64,000 nt of DNA from an uncultured Blastocatellia bacterium (GTDB lineage Bacteria > Acidobacteriota > Blastocatellia > Pyrinomonadales > Pyrinomonadaceae). A program made the position numbers and the translations under genes. The notes beneath the pieces are model-generated. The model saw only the letters and a program-made list of their open reading frames with translations, ran no database searches and was not told the origin of the DNA. Shown here in pieces: positions 1 to 8,385 of this stretch. The stretch's first letter is position 1; every line of letters starts with the position of its first letter. The DNA is taken from positions 1-64,000 of the forward strand of contig CAMLLD010000015.1 of the NCBI GenBank assembly GCA_946480785.1, written 5' to 3'.

Positions 1-1
1 C

Positions 2-2167
2 CTCGCCACTGACAACCAGTATCCGTACTGGGTCATGGGTTCACAGCAAGACACCGGCGCGATTATGACTCGCAGTCGAAGCGATCAAGGTCAGATAACT
101 GAGGTCGATTGGTATCCGCTGCCGTCGTCTGAGTTTGGGACGGTCGTGCCCGATCCGCTCAAGCCCACGACGATTTACGGTGTGGGGTATGGCATAGGTC
201 AGGGCAACGGGCTAATCAAGATCGATCTTGCGACCGGGCAGTGGGGCAACGTCGCTCCAAATTTCGGCACGGACAGAAACCTCTATGCTGAGTCTTTTGA
301 TTTCTGGAAGCGGTTCGACACCGCGTTTGATCCAAAGGCCTTATACGTCGGTTATAACTGCCTTCTCGTAACCCGTGACGGCGCCCAGACGTGGAAAACG
401 TTCAGCCCCGATCTCACCACACCGAAAGGCCAGCCGCTGGTCCCATGCGGTGCGGCGCCCGCTCCTGGTCCAACGCCGACTCCCGCAGCAACTCCGAACC
501 GGTTTGCGTTCCGCGCGTCGATCTCGGATTTTTCGATCTCGACTGTCAAGCAGGGCGTCGTCTGGTCCGGGAGCAGCAACGGACAGATCTACAACACGAT
601 GGACGGCGGCAAGACATGGAATAACGTGACGAACTTCCCCGACCTTCCGGCGGGCACGAGCTTCACCACTGTTGAAGCCGGACACAACGATGTCAATACC
701 GCCTACGTCCTTGCCAACATCGGTTTTAGTCGTCAGCCGGCTCCGCCAGGCCCGCAACAGCATTACATCTATCGCACGCACGACGGCGGCAAGACGTGGA
801 CACGTATCGTCAACGGCCTGCCGACTGACGAACGCACCGGGACTCAGGTTCACGTCATTCGAGAAGATCCCAAACAGAAGGGTTTGCTCTTCGCCGGTAC
901 TGAGACGACTGTATATGTGTCGTTTGATGACGGCGATCACTGGCAATCGCTGCAACTCAATCTACCGAGCACGTCGATCCGCGACATGGTTGTTCACTCG
1001 GCTCATAACATGAACGACCTTGTTATCGCCACGTACGGCCGCGGATTCTGGGTACTTGACGACATGAGTCCGCTGCGCGAGATCGCGGCAAAGGGACAAC
1101 AGATCGCAGCGGCGCCGGCTTACCTGTTCAAGCCGGGTGACGCCATCCGCGCCCGAGCCAACGCCAACTGGGACCAGCCAATGAACCTGGAGATGCCGCA
1201 TGCCTCTAATCCTCCGTTCGGCGCTCTGCTTTATTATGAGTTGAGCAAGAGACCTTCCGGTGAAATCAAGCTGCAGATTTTCGACTCGGCCAACAAACTC
1301 GTCCGGACCATCACCAGCACACCACCGCCGATGTTTGTTCGACCTGCTTTTCCGGATTACTGGCTTATGCCTGCGTCTGAGCGTGCCCTATCGACTGAAG
1401 TCGGCATGAATCGCATCAATTGGGATCTTCGCTACGACGATCCACCTGGATTTAATCCTGACATCGTTAATCAGATGAATTCGTCACCGGGGTCCGTGAC
1501 GCCTGGGCCGCATGGACCACTGGCGTTGCCGGGCACGTACACCGTGAAATTGATTGTCGACGGTCAGACGTACTCGCAGCCGCTCGTCGTTCGAAACGAT
1601 CCGCGCGTTGGTGAGAGTCAGTTGCTGATGTCTGCGCTGCGAGCACAGGACAAGCTCGCAATGGCGGCCGTTCAGGGCATGAAGGACAGCTATGCTGCTA
1701 ATGGTGAAGTCGCTGCCGTGCGCGCACAACTCGCCGCGATGCCAAAGAACTCGATGCCGGCTGATGTCGTGGCGGCGGCGACTGCACTTGATGCGAAGTT
1801 GGCGACGTTTGGCGGGGCGCAACGCGGCGGACGTGGGCCAGGTGGCGGTGGTGGTTTTAACGCCGCTGTTCGAGTTCCGGGAAGCTTGTTGTCGTTCATT
1901 GCAGTCAATAATCTTTTCAACACGGTACTCGGGCCACTGTCACAGAACGGCATAGACATGGCGCCGACAAAAGCTGCCGTCAACACTTTGGAATCGGCGT
2001 GCAATGAGCTCACCATGACGGCGAATGGCTTGAATAAGATGCTTGACGCGGATCTTGCCGATTTCAATGCGCTGCTGATTAAGAACAATCTCCCACCACT
2101 GAAGTTCACGCCAAAGGCTGTCATGGCGCCTGCGTCGTGTACCTTCACGTGGTCGAGCGCGAAGTGA
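2..2167 (+). CDS. VPS10/Asp-box sialidase-like propeller protein, 5' partial
   Basis: The reading frame is open from the first bases of the window, so the true start lies upstream and the visible 721 residues are the C-terminal part. Asp-box motifs recur in the first 350 residues (TRDGAQTW, TMDGGKTW, THDGGKTW, SFDDGDHW), followed by a GRGFWVLDD segment. This is the usual signature of the VPS10/BNR seven- or ten-bladed propeller proteins that Acidobacteria export in large numbers. A Gly/Arg-rich stretch (around GGRGPGGGGG) sits near the C-terminus, followed by a helical tail. Members are annotated as glycosyl hydrolase or sortilin-like, but no catalytic residues can be assigned here. The gene converges with the esterase downstream, with a 3-nt gap. 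Family call is solid; function is unknown. Confidence 0.85.
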   Translation, partial: LATDNQYPYWVMGSQQDTGAIMTRSRSDQGQITEVDWYPLPSSEFGTVVPDPLKPTTIYGVGYGIGQGNGLIKIDLATGQWGNVAPNFGTDRNLYAESFDFWKRFDTAFDPKALYVGYNCLLVTRDGAQTWKTFSPDLTTPKGQPLVPCGAAPAPGPTPTPAATPNRFAFRASISDFSISTVKQGVVWSGSSNGQIYNTMDGGKTWNNVTNFPDLPAGTSFTTVEAGHNDVNTAYVLANIGFSRQPAPPGPQQHYIYRTHDGGKTWTRIVNGLPTDERTGTQVHVIREDPKQKGLLFAGTETTVYVSFDDGDHWQSLQLNLPSTSIRDMVVHSAHNMNDLVIATYGRGFWVLDDMSPLREIAAKGQQIAAAPAYLFKPGDAIRARANANWDQPMNLEMPHASNPPFGALLYYELSKRPSGEIKLQIFDSANKLVRTITSTPPPMFVRPAFPDYWLMPASERALSTEVGMNRINWDLRYDDPPGFNPDIVNQMNSSPGSVTPGPHGPLALPGTYTVKLIVDGQTYSQPLVVRNDPRVGESQLLMSALRAQDKLAMAAVQGMKDSYAANGEVAAVRAQLAAMPKNSMPADVVAAATALDAKLATFGGAQRGGRGPGGGGGFNAAVRVPGSLLSFIAVNNLFNTVLGPLSQNGIDMAPTKAAVNTLESACNELTMTANGLNKMLDADLADFNALLIKNNLPPLKFTPKAVMAPASCTFTWSSAK

Positions 2168-2170
2168 TTC

Positions 2171-3937
2171 TCAGCGCGGTTTGATGATGCCGGTACTGGG
2201 CACAGGTGGCGGCATCTTTCTCACGAGCACATCTGCCTGACCAGTGTTCAGAGTGAGGCCAGTAACATTGCCTTTATCATCTTTAATGAAGTTGAGGCGC
2301 AGATCGGGGAGCTCGCTGTCATAGAACATCGACTCGGATTCGGGCACGAGCTGGCGCGGCTTCAGGTCTGAAGGCTTAACCCACAAAGCACCATCCTTGA
2401 CGCTGACGTAAAGAACGAAATCATGCGCGAACTGCGGATCCATTTCGTATCTGCCGATGTACTGTTGCAACAGCGCGGGAGCTACCTTGACTTGCGCTGC
2501 CGCGATCGCTTTCCGAGTAATTGATGACGGCGCAACAGCGTCTTTGTTCGTGGTAGAAATCTTCGGCGCGGGTTTGATACCGACGAGCGCTATCAGGTGA
2601 CTCGCGAACGTCCCGCGCCAATTCAACATACCGTGGTTTCCGTTAAACTCAGTGTAGTGGACCGCATACCCTTTACGCTGCAGCGTATCTCTCAAATTAC
2701 GGTTAGCGGCGAGCAGTGTGGGATCAATCAAATTAGCCGGCGGCGGGTTGGGTAGCTTTGCCATCAGATCACGCCACCACCAGGTCCCTTCCAACAATCC
2801 GGCTTCGAAGGAGAAGCGCAGAGGCAAACGCGGACTGGCCGTGAACTGGCGGTTGAGCCATTCCCACTCCTTTTCACCTTCCGGCTTCCAGGCAAAAGAA
2901 CCCGACTGGGAAAGCACGTTGCCAAAGACCTCTGAATGCCTGAGCCCGACGCAAGCCGCCTGCAATCCCCCCAGGCTCGCGCCGCCGATAATTGTCTGCT
3001 CAGGACGATCGGTTGCGCGGTAGTTAGCGCGCGCCCAGGGAACAATCTCCTGGGCCAAAAAGTCGGCATACGTTGAATTGCAGGCCAACTCACGGAAGCG
3101 ATCGGGATTCTCTACCATCACCGCGACGAGCGGAGGTATCAATCCCGCTGCGATCAAGTTATCGAGGGTGATTGCTACCCGCACCGTGTTCACGTATTGA
3201 CCACCGTCTGTCAGTACCAGTAAACCGTAAGGCTTCTTATCGGCGGCGTAGCCGGGTGGAGTGTAGATCCAAATCGGTCGTTCGTTGCCGAGGAGTTTGC
3301 TCCGGAATTTGTCGCGCTGCACTCGTCCGGTAGGAACATTCGGATGGGCGACGATCCAACTTTGGGGCTCGGCGGAGGGCAGCTCGACTGCCGAAAAGGA
3401 ATTCCCTTCATACGGGTTGAACTCGTTATAGTGCTCGGTGAACTGGAATGGATTCAACGGATCGTTCCGTACGACCCCCGCGAAACGGGCCACGCCGCCC
3501 CACTCTTTCGGGTCAGGCAGGTTTGTTGCGAATTGATAGATGAAGCGCGCGCCCTGCTGCAGTCGAAATGTTTTGTACCACAAGTCAGTGTCGAGCAAAC
3601 GCGTCATCGGCTTACTGACGTCTCCGAGGCGAAAGACGAAAACGTTTCTCGTTTCTTCGCTGGCTCGCCAAAGCACAGTGACGAGCAGCTCGTGATTGTT
3701 CTCCGCTGCCGGCTCAATTATCGGCGCACCCTGTTTTTTAATTTCCTTCCAGAACTTTTCCAGCGCGGTCCGATCACCTGAGGTAATTCGATCCCGTAGG
3801 GCCAGCAAACGCGGGCTCGATAACTGGTCATTGAGTGTTTCCGTTCGCTCCTGAGCGACCGGCGTGCTTATGCTCGCGGTCACAATAAGCAGCGTAGACA
3901 CACGTGTAACGATCCGAGATGCAAAGCTAACTAGCAT
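2171..3937 (-). CDS. Secreted enterochelin-esterase-like alpha/beta hydrolase
   Basis: A 588-residue exported protein. It has a hydrophobic signal segment over residues 1-29 ending TPVAQ, an Ig-like N-terminal domain of about 200 residues typical of the Fes/IroE esterase family, then an esterase D-type catalytic domain. The nucleophile elbow is GGASLGG, with Ser321. The late NGNH motif supplies the probable catalytic His. A C-terminal domain of about 100 residues starting near LLQQYIGRYE resembles the DUF3471 beta domain found on secreted hydrolases. Family knowledge supports ester hydrolysis of siderophores or other acyl esters. Without siderophore genes nearby the substrate is open. The ATG at 3937 follows a long AT-rich leader. 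Confidence 0.82.
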   Translation of the reverse strand: MLVSFASRIVTRVSTLLIVTASISTPVAQERTETLNDQLSSPRLLALRDRITSGDRTALEKFWKEIKKQGAPIIEPAAENNHELLVTVLWRASEETRNVFVFRLGDVSKPMTRLLDTDLWYKTFRLQQGARFIYQFATNLPDPKEWGGVARFAGVVRNDPLNPFQFTEHYNEFNPYEGNSFSAVELPSAEPQSWIVAHPNVPTGRVQRDKFRSKLLGNERPIWIYTPPGYAADKKPYGLLVLTDGGQYVNTVRVAITLDNLIAAGLIPPLVAVMVENPDRFRELACNSTYADFLAQEIVPWARANYRATDRPEQTIIGGASLGGLQAACVGLRHSEVFGNVLSQSGSFAWKPEGEKEWEWLNRQFTASPRLPLRFSFEAGLLEGTWWWRDLMAKLPNPPPANLIDPTLLAANRNLRDTLQRKGYAVHYTEFNGNHGMLNWRGTFASHLIALVGIKPAPKISTTNKDAVAPSSITRKAIAAAQVKVAPALLQQYIGRYEMDPQFAHDFVLYVSVKDGALWVKPSDLKPRQLVPESESMFYDSELPDLRLNFIKDDKGNVTGLTLNTGQADVLVRKMPPPVPSTGIIKPR

Positions 3938-3997
3938 AGTCGGCGCCTTTCAGTAATTAGTTAGGGAGGGGGCGGTCTTTCTTTTGGTTTGAATCAA

Positions 3998-4501
3998 TCA
4001 AGACTTGAACACTCGCTCAATCGGGGTGCGTCCCTGTTCATCATGAGCCGTGATTTTTGCCGCGGGCGCGCCGTTCACATGCTCGCTCTCGGAGCGTTGT
4101 TTTGAGCGGGCGCGTCGAACGACGATGAATAAATAAGTCAACACAGCAATTGCTATTAACTGGCGCATGACCCCGGTGAAGTTGTGATGTGGAACGTTCA
4201 CCGCCCACAGCGCGGCCAGACCCGCCAGAACCGCGATGGTAATGTGCAACCCCATTCTCAAAAGCGTGGAATCGAAGGGAAGGCTCCGTCGGATTTCACA
4301 ACAGTCGGTTTTGACCCGCTCGAAGTCACCGAAGCTTTGCAGCGCGGCACGTTGCGCATCATCCGGCCTCATTCCCTGCTCAACGTTAGCTCGGGTTCGC
4401 ATTTCAATATGGAAGCGCAATTCCGTTTCGACTTCCCGCACCATCTCGTCGGGACGGCGCCAGGTATAAATGAGCCTTCTCGTGCCTTTGATCCAGAACA
4501 T
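3998..4501 (-). CDS. Permease-prefix-domain (HAAS-like) membrane protein
   Basis: A 167-residue protein. The N-terminal 70 residues (RRPDEMVREVETELRFHIEM, then GMRPDDAQRAALQSFGDF) match the permease prefix domain that normally precedes MacB/FtsX permeases in Acidobacteria. Two hydrophobic helices follow, near residues 80-102 and 110-127, and then a charged tail. The large ABC permease part is missing. The gene lies 15 nt downstream of padR on the same strand, the standard PadR-target arrangement, so the two are probably co-transcribed and PadR-controlled. It could be a free-standing short family member or the remnant of a longer permease gene. Confidence 0.72.
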   Translation of the reverse strand: MFWIKGTRRLIYTWRRPDEMVREVETELRFHIEMRTRANVEQGMRPDDAQRAALQSFGDFERVKTDCCEIRRSLPFDSTLLRMGLHITIAVLAGLAALWAVNVPHHNFTGVMRQLIAIAVLTYLFIVVRRARSKQRSESEHVNGAPAAKITAHDEQGRTPIERVFKS

Positions 4502-4516
4502 AATCAGAATTCTCTC

Positions 4517-4849
4517 TTAGACCGTGCGCAGCGCCTTGATCGTTGCGCTCGCAAGCCGCTCCCAATTCTGCTCTTCGATGATTAGCTGTTTCCGGCCCGC
4601 GCGCGTCAGCTTGTAAAACTTCGCGCGCTGGTTGTTTTCGGAAACGTCCCACTCCGACTGGATCCACCCACGCCGCTCGAGTCGGTACAATCCGGGATAT
4701 AGCGATCCTTCCTCGATCTTAAGAGCGTCTCCCGAAATTTGTGCGATGCGTTGACCGACTCCGTAACCATGCAGAGCGCCAAGCGAAAGAGCTTTGAGGA
4801 TCAACATATCCAGCGTCCCCTGAAGCAGGCTGGCTTTAGCTTTTGGCAA
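4517..4849 (-). CDS. PadR-family transcriptional repressor
   Basis: A 110-residue winged-helix protein with the typical PadR layout: LLQGTLDMLILKALSLGALHGY at the N-terminus, then EEGSLYPGLYRLERRGWI (recognition helix and wing), then NNQRAKFYKLTRAGRKQL. I place the start at the TTG at 4849 because an AGGAGG Shine-Dalgarno lies 7 nt upstream and the family motif begins immediately after. The longer in-frame start at 4882 would translate through the operator palindrome. It precedes the permease-prefix gene and probably autoregulates the pair through that palindrome. Effector unknown. Confidence 0.88.
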   Translation of the reverse strand: MPKAKASLLQGTLDMLILKALSLGALHGYGVGQRIAQISGDALKIEEGSLYPGLYRLERRGWIQSEWDVSENNQRAKFYKLTRAGRKQLIIEEQNWERLASATIKALRTV

Positions 4850-4860
4850 TTGACAACCTC

Positions 4861-4873
4861 CTAGATGATCTAG
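4861..4873. promoter_or_regulatory. Candidate PadR operator palindrome
   Basis: A perfect inverted repeat, CTAGAT-G-ATCTAG, sits just upstream of and overlapping the Shine-Dalgarno region of padR. A further CTAG half-like element lies about 30 nt upstream at TGTCTAGGG. The location between the promoter region and start codon is what autorepression would require. PadR operators differ between subfamilies, so the match is positional rather than by consensus. Confidence 0.5.
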
Positions 4874-5064
4874 GTCCAGCATACCACGAGCTACCCAGAC
4901 TGTCTAGGGGGCGGTGTTGAAATGAGAATGGGCGCACGCGATTCCTCTGAACCGGGCTCTCACTAGCGCCGGCAGGCACAAATCATTTAAGATGGCGAGG
5001 CTTACAAGCATAGGTCCTGCTTTACCGGTTCAATAATGATCGTGAGGTATTCGTAAGGACCTAC

Positions 5065-5139
<75 letters not shown>

Positions 5140-5150
5140 GATCAATGGAG

Positions 5151-5180
5151 CGGGCGACATCGTTGTCGCCCGTTTTGTTT
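5151..5180 (+). terminator. Rho-independent terminator after tRNA-Val
   Basis: Nine-base-pair stem CGGGCGACA/TGTCGCCCG with a TCGT loop, followed by TTTTGTTT. It lies directly behind the tRNA. Nothing else is encoded between it and the next gene apart from a small GC-rich hairpin (TGCGG...CCGCA) near 5210-5222. Confidence 0.88.
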
Positions 5181-5230
5181 ACTTCGCCCCCCTTGAACCT
5201 TCACTCGTGCGGTGCTGCCGCACTTACCCT

Positions 5231-5722
5231 ATGAAGCCTCTATCGATCGTCATACTCACAACCCTGGTGAGTCTCGGTTGCTGGGCGGTGTCCGCACAGC
5301 AGGATGACGACGATGCTATCATCGACGCCTACATCTCGCGGCAGGCGCGGCATGAAAGCGGCGAGGAGTATCGTGAGGCGCGCAAGGTGGTCCACGGTGA
5401 TCTCACGCATGACGGCGTACCGGAAACTGTTGTGCTTTACACGATCGAAAGCCAGGGCGGTGGCAATCTTTATGTCCAGTATCTCGCGGTGTTCGAACAA
5501 CGCAATAGTAAGCTGTCGCCACTCACGCATGTTGAGGTCGGCGGTAAGTCTGTGCGGTCTGTCGAACTGAAGTCCATCGACAAAAATTCGATCCTGCTGG
5601 ATACTCTGACTTATGGTCCTAAAGATCCGCAGTGTTGCCCCAGCATGAAAGCCGCAACGAAATACGTGCTCAGCGGCAGAACGTTGCGCGAGCAGAAACC
5701 GAAAGTAGCCAAACGGAGGTGA
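5231..5722 (+). CDS. Small secreted protein of unknown function
   Basis: A 163-residue protein starting at the ATG that opens a clear signal peptide (MKPLSIVILTTLVSLGCWAVSAQ, probable cleavage after AQ). An in-frame ATG 24 nt upstream only adds a polar MRCCRTYP and is less likely. The mature part begins with an Asp run (QQDDDD), contains HGDLTHDGVPETVVLYTIE and GGGNLYVQYLAVFE, and ends in a basic tail. The HDG-x-PE segment resembles calcium- or repeat-type propeller loops (FG-GAP/VCBS-like), but a single copy is not enough to assign a fold. A GGAGGT motif that overlaps its 3' end serves the region downstream. Confidence 0.65.
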   Translation: MKPLSIVILTTLVSLGCWAVSAQQDDDDAIIDAYISRQARHESGEEYREARKVVHGDLTHDGVPETVVLYTIESQGGGNLYVQYLAVFEQRNSKLSPLTHVEVGGKSVRSVELKSIDKNSILLDTLTYGPKDPQCCPSMKAATKYVLSGRTLREQKPKVAKRR

Positions 5723-5731
5723 GCGAACCCG

Positions 5732-5850
5732 ATGCACCCGCTTCTCGCAAACTCAATGCACCCGTCCTCGTAAACTAAATGCACCTGCTCCTCGCAAACT
5801 AAATGCACCTGCTCCTCGTAAACTCCATGCACCCGCTTCTCGCAATAACA
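5732..5850 (+). repeat. Five tandem copies of a 24-bp unit containing a start codon
   Basis: Units begin with ATGCACC at 5732, 5756, 5779, 5803 and 5827. Four are 24 bp and the second is 23 bp. The consensus is ATGCACC-C/T-G-CTYCTCG-C/T-AAACT plus 2-3 bases. The last unit is the first eight codons of the downstream gene, so the array is a multiplied translation-start region. A GGAGGT Shine-Dalgarno at 5715-5720 lies before the first copy only. Copies 1 and 3 open short frames that stop within one or two units (MHPLLANSMHPSS and MHLLLAN). Copy 4 reads in frame into copy 5 and the gene. Confidence 0.9.
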
Positions 5851-6318
5851 CTCGCAGCAGTTTCATCCGCTGCCACGCTCACACAAGGCTTTCCCTGGGA
5901 GATCTTCAAACCGCGTACTCTCCCCGAAGTAATCGCAATAACGAAGAAGACCGTCGGCCAGGAGGACACGGGCTTTCTGGCGCAGGACCAACTCGAATCG
6001 AAAGTACAAGTCGTCTACACAGGAGAGTCACGTCCGATTCCCAAGGATCGCGCGCGGTTTATCTCGATGTGGTTCGGCATGCTTCGCTCGTCACAAAAGA
6101 ACCTGGCCGAGCATTACAAGCTCGAGTATCTATATAAGGACGGCAACGACGAGTACTGGCTGCCAACGTCCACGCCGATCACGAAGTACTTCGATAAAGA
6201 ACTCAAGCCCGGCGACAAGATGGACCTCTACCTGATTTCAATCGGCGCTTTCCGCGCGAAAGATAAAATCGATTGCGTGTTGCTGGTTGAAGAGTTTCAA
6301 AAACCAAAGTCTCCCTAA
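5827..6318 (+). CDS. Small secreted protein with duplicated start region
   Basis: A 163-residue protein from the last repeat ATG (MHPLLAITLAAVSSAATLTQG, a signal peptide). Initiating one repeat earlier, at 5803, would add MHLLLVNS. The mature domain (PWEIFKPRTLPEVIAITKK, then RFISMWFGMLRSSQKNLAEHY, LPTSTPITKYFDKELKPGDK) is not a family I recognise. Lengths and composition suggest a compact alpha/beta periplasmic domain. It converges with the amidohydrolase with no gap. Translation may depend on re-initiation through the repeats, as the only good Shine-Dalgarno is about 110 nt upstream. Confidence 0.68.
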   Translation: MHPLLAITLAAVSSAATLTQGFPWEIFKPRTLPEVIAITKKTVGQEDTGFLAQDQLESKVQVVYTGESRPIPKDRARFISMWFGMLRSSQKNLAEHYKLEYLYKDGNDEYWLPTSTPITKYFDKELKPGDKMDLYLISIGAFRAKDKIDCVLLVEEFQKPKSP

Positions 6319-7740
6319 CTACTTCACGCCAACCAGGCCGCGTACGGACTCGATCAATTTCGCCGAGTCGTACCCAACTCCATCTTTAAATACCAATTCC
6401 ACGTTGCGGATGTCGGAGATCTTCGCGGAAGGATTACCGCGCACCACCACAATGTCAGCCTGCTTTCCAACCGCGAGAGATCCGATGCTACTGTCTTCAC
6501 CCAGAAACGTTGCGCCATTGAGCGTTGCGATGCGAATCGCTTCCTCAGGACTGAATCCGGCCTGGACCAGCAACTCAACGCCGCGTTGATCGCCAAAGCC
6601 GGCGACCACTCCGCCCCAACCAGTCGGATCAACTCCCGACATCAAAATCCCACCCGCCTTCACAAACTCCCGCTCAAACTGCATCTCCTTCTGCAACATC
6701 ATCTCCCAAACCCGCCACCCACCGGGATGCTTCTTTCCCTCCTCCAACTCAGCAAGACAAGCGGCGTAGGCGTCGTCACTCAGCACAGTCTTCATTCGCG
6801 GATCGAGTGCGAACTTGTCTTTGACAAAAGCCTCGAGGATCGCGAGTGTCGACGTTACGGCGACGCGATGTTCAACGAGTTGTCGAATCATCGCCTGAAC
6901 GGCCGGACTCAGCACATCGATGCGCGCCAGCTCAGGCAACCAGTCGTTTCTACTCGGACATTCATCGGGCTTCTTGCCTGAGAAGAACTCCGTGTCGACC
7001 ATCAGTCCGTGCTCGAGATTGTCGATGCCGAGTTGCGCGGCCTCGACAAAGCCGACTGCGCAAAGATGTCCGGTGACCTTGAGGCCTCGTTTATGCGCCG
7101 CCTCAATCACCTGGCCCAGCTCCGCGCGATTCACATTCGTATAAACCTTGAACGACGTGATGCCCTCGTCGGCCCACTCGTTGATCTTAGTGGTTATCCG
7201 CTCCGGACTCAGCGTCTCGCCGGCCGCGTGATCAATGTAAGGACTCGTAAGATGAATCTTTGGTCCAGGCGAAACTCCCGCGTCGATCGAGCTCTTGAGT
7301 TTCTGCTCGTCACTCAAACTGCCGGCGCCCGTAGTCCTGATCGTGGTCACGCCAGAGGCGAGGTAGAGAGGAGCAAAACTCTGAGTAGCTACGACGTCGT
7401 TTTCACCACGACCAGTCGTGTAGAAAAGATGGTCGTGCATCCCCACCAACCCCGGGAATGCCGTGTGTCCGCTGAGATCGATTGCTTTGGCGGATGCCGG
7501 CACGGGCGTGGCGGAGGTTGGACCAAGCGCAACGATGCGGCCCGACTCGATAACGATCGTCTGATCATCCTGGCCGCTGGTTCCGGTACCGTCGATTACG
7601 CGGAGATGTGTGAGGGCAACTACGGGAGCACTGACAGTGACAAACTCTTCAGCGCGCCGTTGCGTACACGAACCACCGAGCACAACGATCACGAACACAA
7701 ATACACAACGGCGCGCGCGAAGTAAAACCGAGAAATTCAT
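6319..7740 (-). CDS. Lipoprotein amidohydrolase (imidazolonepropionase-like)
   Basis: A 473-residue metal-dependent hydrolase. The N-terminus has a lipobox-like VLGGSC (Cys25), so it is probably a membrane-anchored lipoprotein. The amidohydrolase beta-sandwich starts at ALTHLRVIDGTG. The first metal site is the HxH in GMHDHLF (His102, His104). Further metal ligands are expected at GHLCA and NLEHG, and the final Asp at SGVDPTGWGG. The C-terminal segment ATLNGATFLGEDSSIGSLAVGKQADIVVV is the classic return to the sandwich domain. Such proteins hydrolyse amide or cyclic-amide bonds, including Xaa-Pro dipeptides; the substrate cannot be told from sequence. Its ATG overlaps the stop of the upstream DUF4440 gene by one base, indicating translational coupling. 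Confidence 0.85.
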   Translation of the reverse strand: MNFSVLLRARRCVFVFVIVVLGGSCTQRRAEEFVTVSAPVVALTHLRVIDGTGTSGQDDQTIVIESGRIVALGPTSATPVPASAKAIDLSGHTAFPGLVGMHDHLFYTTGRGENDVVATQSFAPLYLASGVTTIRTTGAGSLSDEQKLKSSIDAGVSPGPKIHLTSPYIDHAAGETLSPERITTKINEWADEGITSFKVYTNVNRAELGQVIEAAHKRGLKVTGHLCAVGFVEAAQLGIDNLEHGLMVDTEFFSGKKPDECPSRNDWLPELARIDVLSPAVQAMIRQLVEHRVAVTSTLAILEAFVKDKFALDPRMKTVLSDDAYAACLAELEEGKKHPGGWRVWEMMLQKEMQFEREFVKAGGILMSGVDPTGWGGVVAGFGDQRGVELLVQAGFSPEEAIRIATLNGATFLGEDSSIGSLAVGKQADIVVVRGNPSAKISDIRNVELVFKDGVGYDSAKLIESVRGLVGVK

Positions 7741-8300
7741 TAACGCGTGGATTTACTCTCTTCACCTGCATCCGACGGCAAATCCGAGTTGAACATATCA
7801 ACGACGCACTTCCACGTACCGTCGTTCTGCTTCTTCCAAACTTCGAGATACTTCCCTTTGTCCGTCATCGGCTTGCCCCTCGCGTCTGTCTCGCTGAGCT
7901 CGTAAGTGCCGGTCACGTAGGCGAGATCGCCGGAGCGCGCCACTTCCACTTTCGACGCCTTCCAACCACCGCCAAAACCAGGCACGCCGAACATGCCCTG
8001 CCACATCCCGCGCGCGCCTTGCTTGCCGTTTATCGTAGCCATGTTCGGCGGCAAAACGACGGCATCGTCGGAGTAATAAGAAGCAGTCTTATCGACGTCC
8101 TTCGCGCCGGCGGCTTTGGACCACTCCGCGTCGAGATTCTTCAAAGCGGCTTCATCTGCCGAACGCGTGTCGGCCGTGGTCGTTGCCGCTTGCTGTTGAC
8201 AAGCGGTCAACAACGAAAGCGCGAGAGCGATGAGAAGAAAAGTAATGCGTTGAGAGATACGAACGGGAACATACGATCTGAGCATCAAGCGGGACCTCAT
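7740..8300 (-). CDS. DUF4440/SnoaL-like NTF2-fold lipoprotein
   Basis: A 186-residue protein with a hydrophobic segment ending in lipobox LLTAC, followed by QQQ. An NTF2-like domain follows: DEAALKNLDAEWSKAAGAKDVDKTASYYSDDAVVLPPN is the standard opening helix and strand of DUF4440 proteins, and TDKGKYLEVWKKQNDGTWKCVVDMFNSD is the standard close. These domains bind small molecules or act as accessory subunits. It precedes the amidohydrolase in a one-base-overlap operon, so the pair probably acts on the same extracytoplasmic substrate. An alternative ATG lies 15 nt downstream. Confidence 0.82.
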   Translation of the reverse strand: MRSRLMLRSYVPVRISQRITFLLIALALSLLTACQQQAATTTADTRSADEAALKNLDAEWSKAAGAKDVDKTASYYSDDAVVLPPNMATINGKQGARGMWQGMFGVPGFGGGWKASKVEVARSGDLAYVTGTYELSETDARGKPMTDKGKYLEVWKKQNDGTWKCVVDMFNSDLPSDAGEESKSTR

Positions 8301-8385
8301 TCAGGAGAGTAGACAAGCCCGCTAAACCTATGCTCCAAAGCGTGAGTTGTCAAACTTTAATCTTTGGAGGTCGTGCCCAAACGAT

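Noticed and set aside
5732..5850. Short CRISPR-like array
   Set aside because: Units are directly adjacent with no spacers, and the last unit is coding sequence of the next gene.
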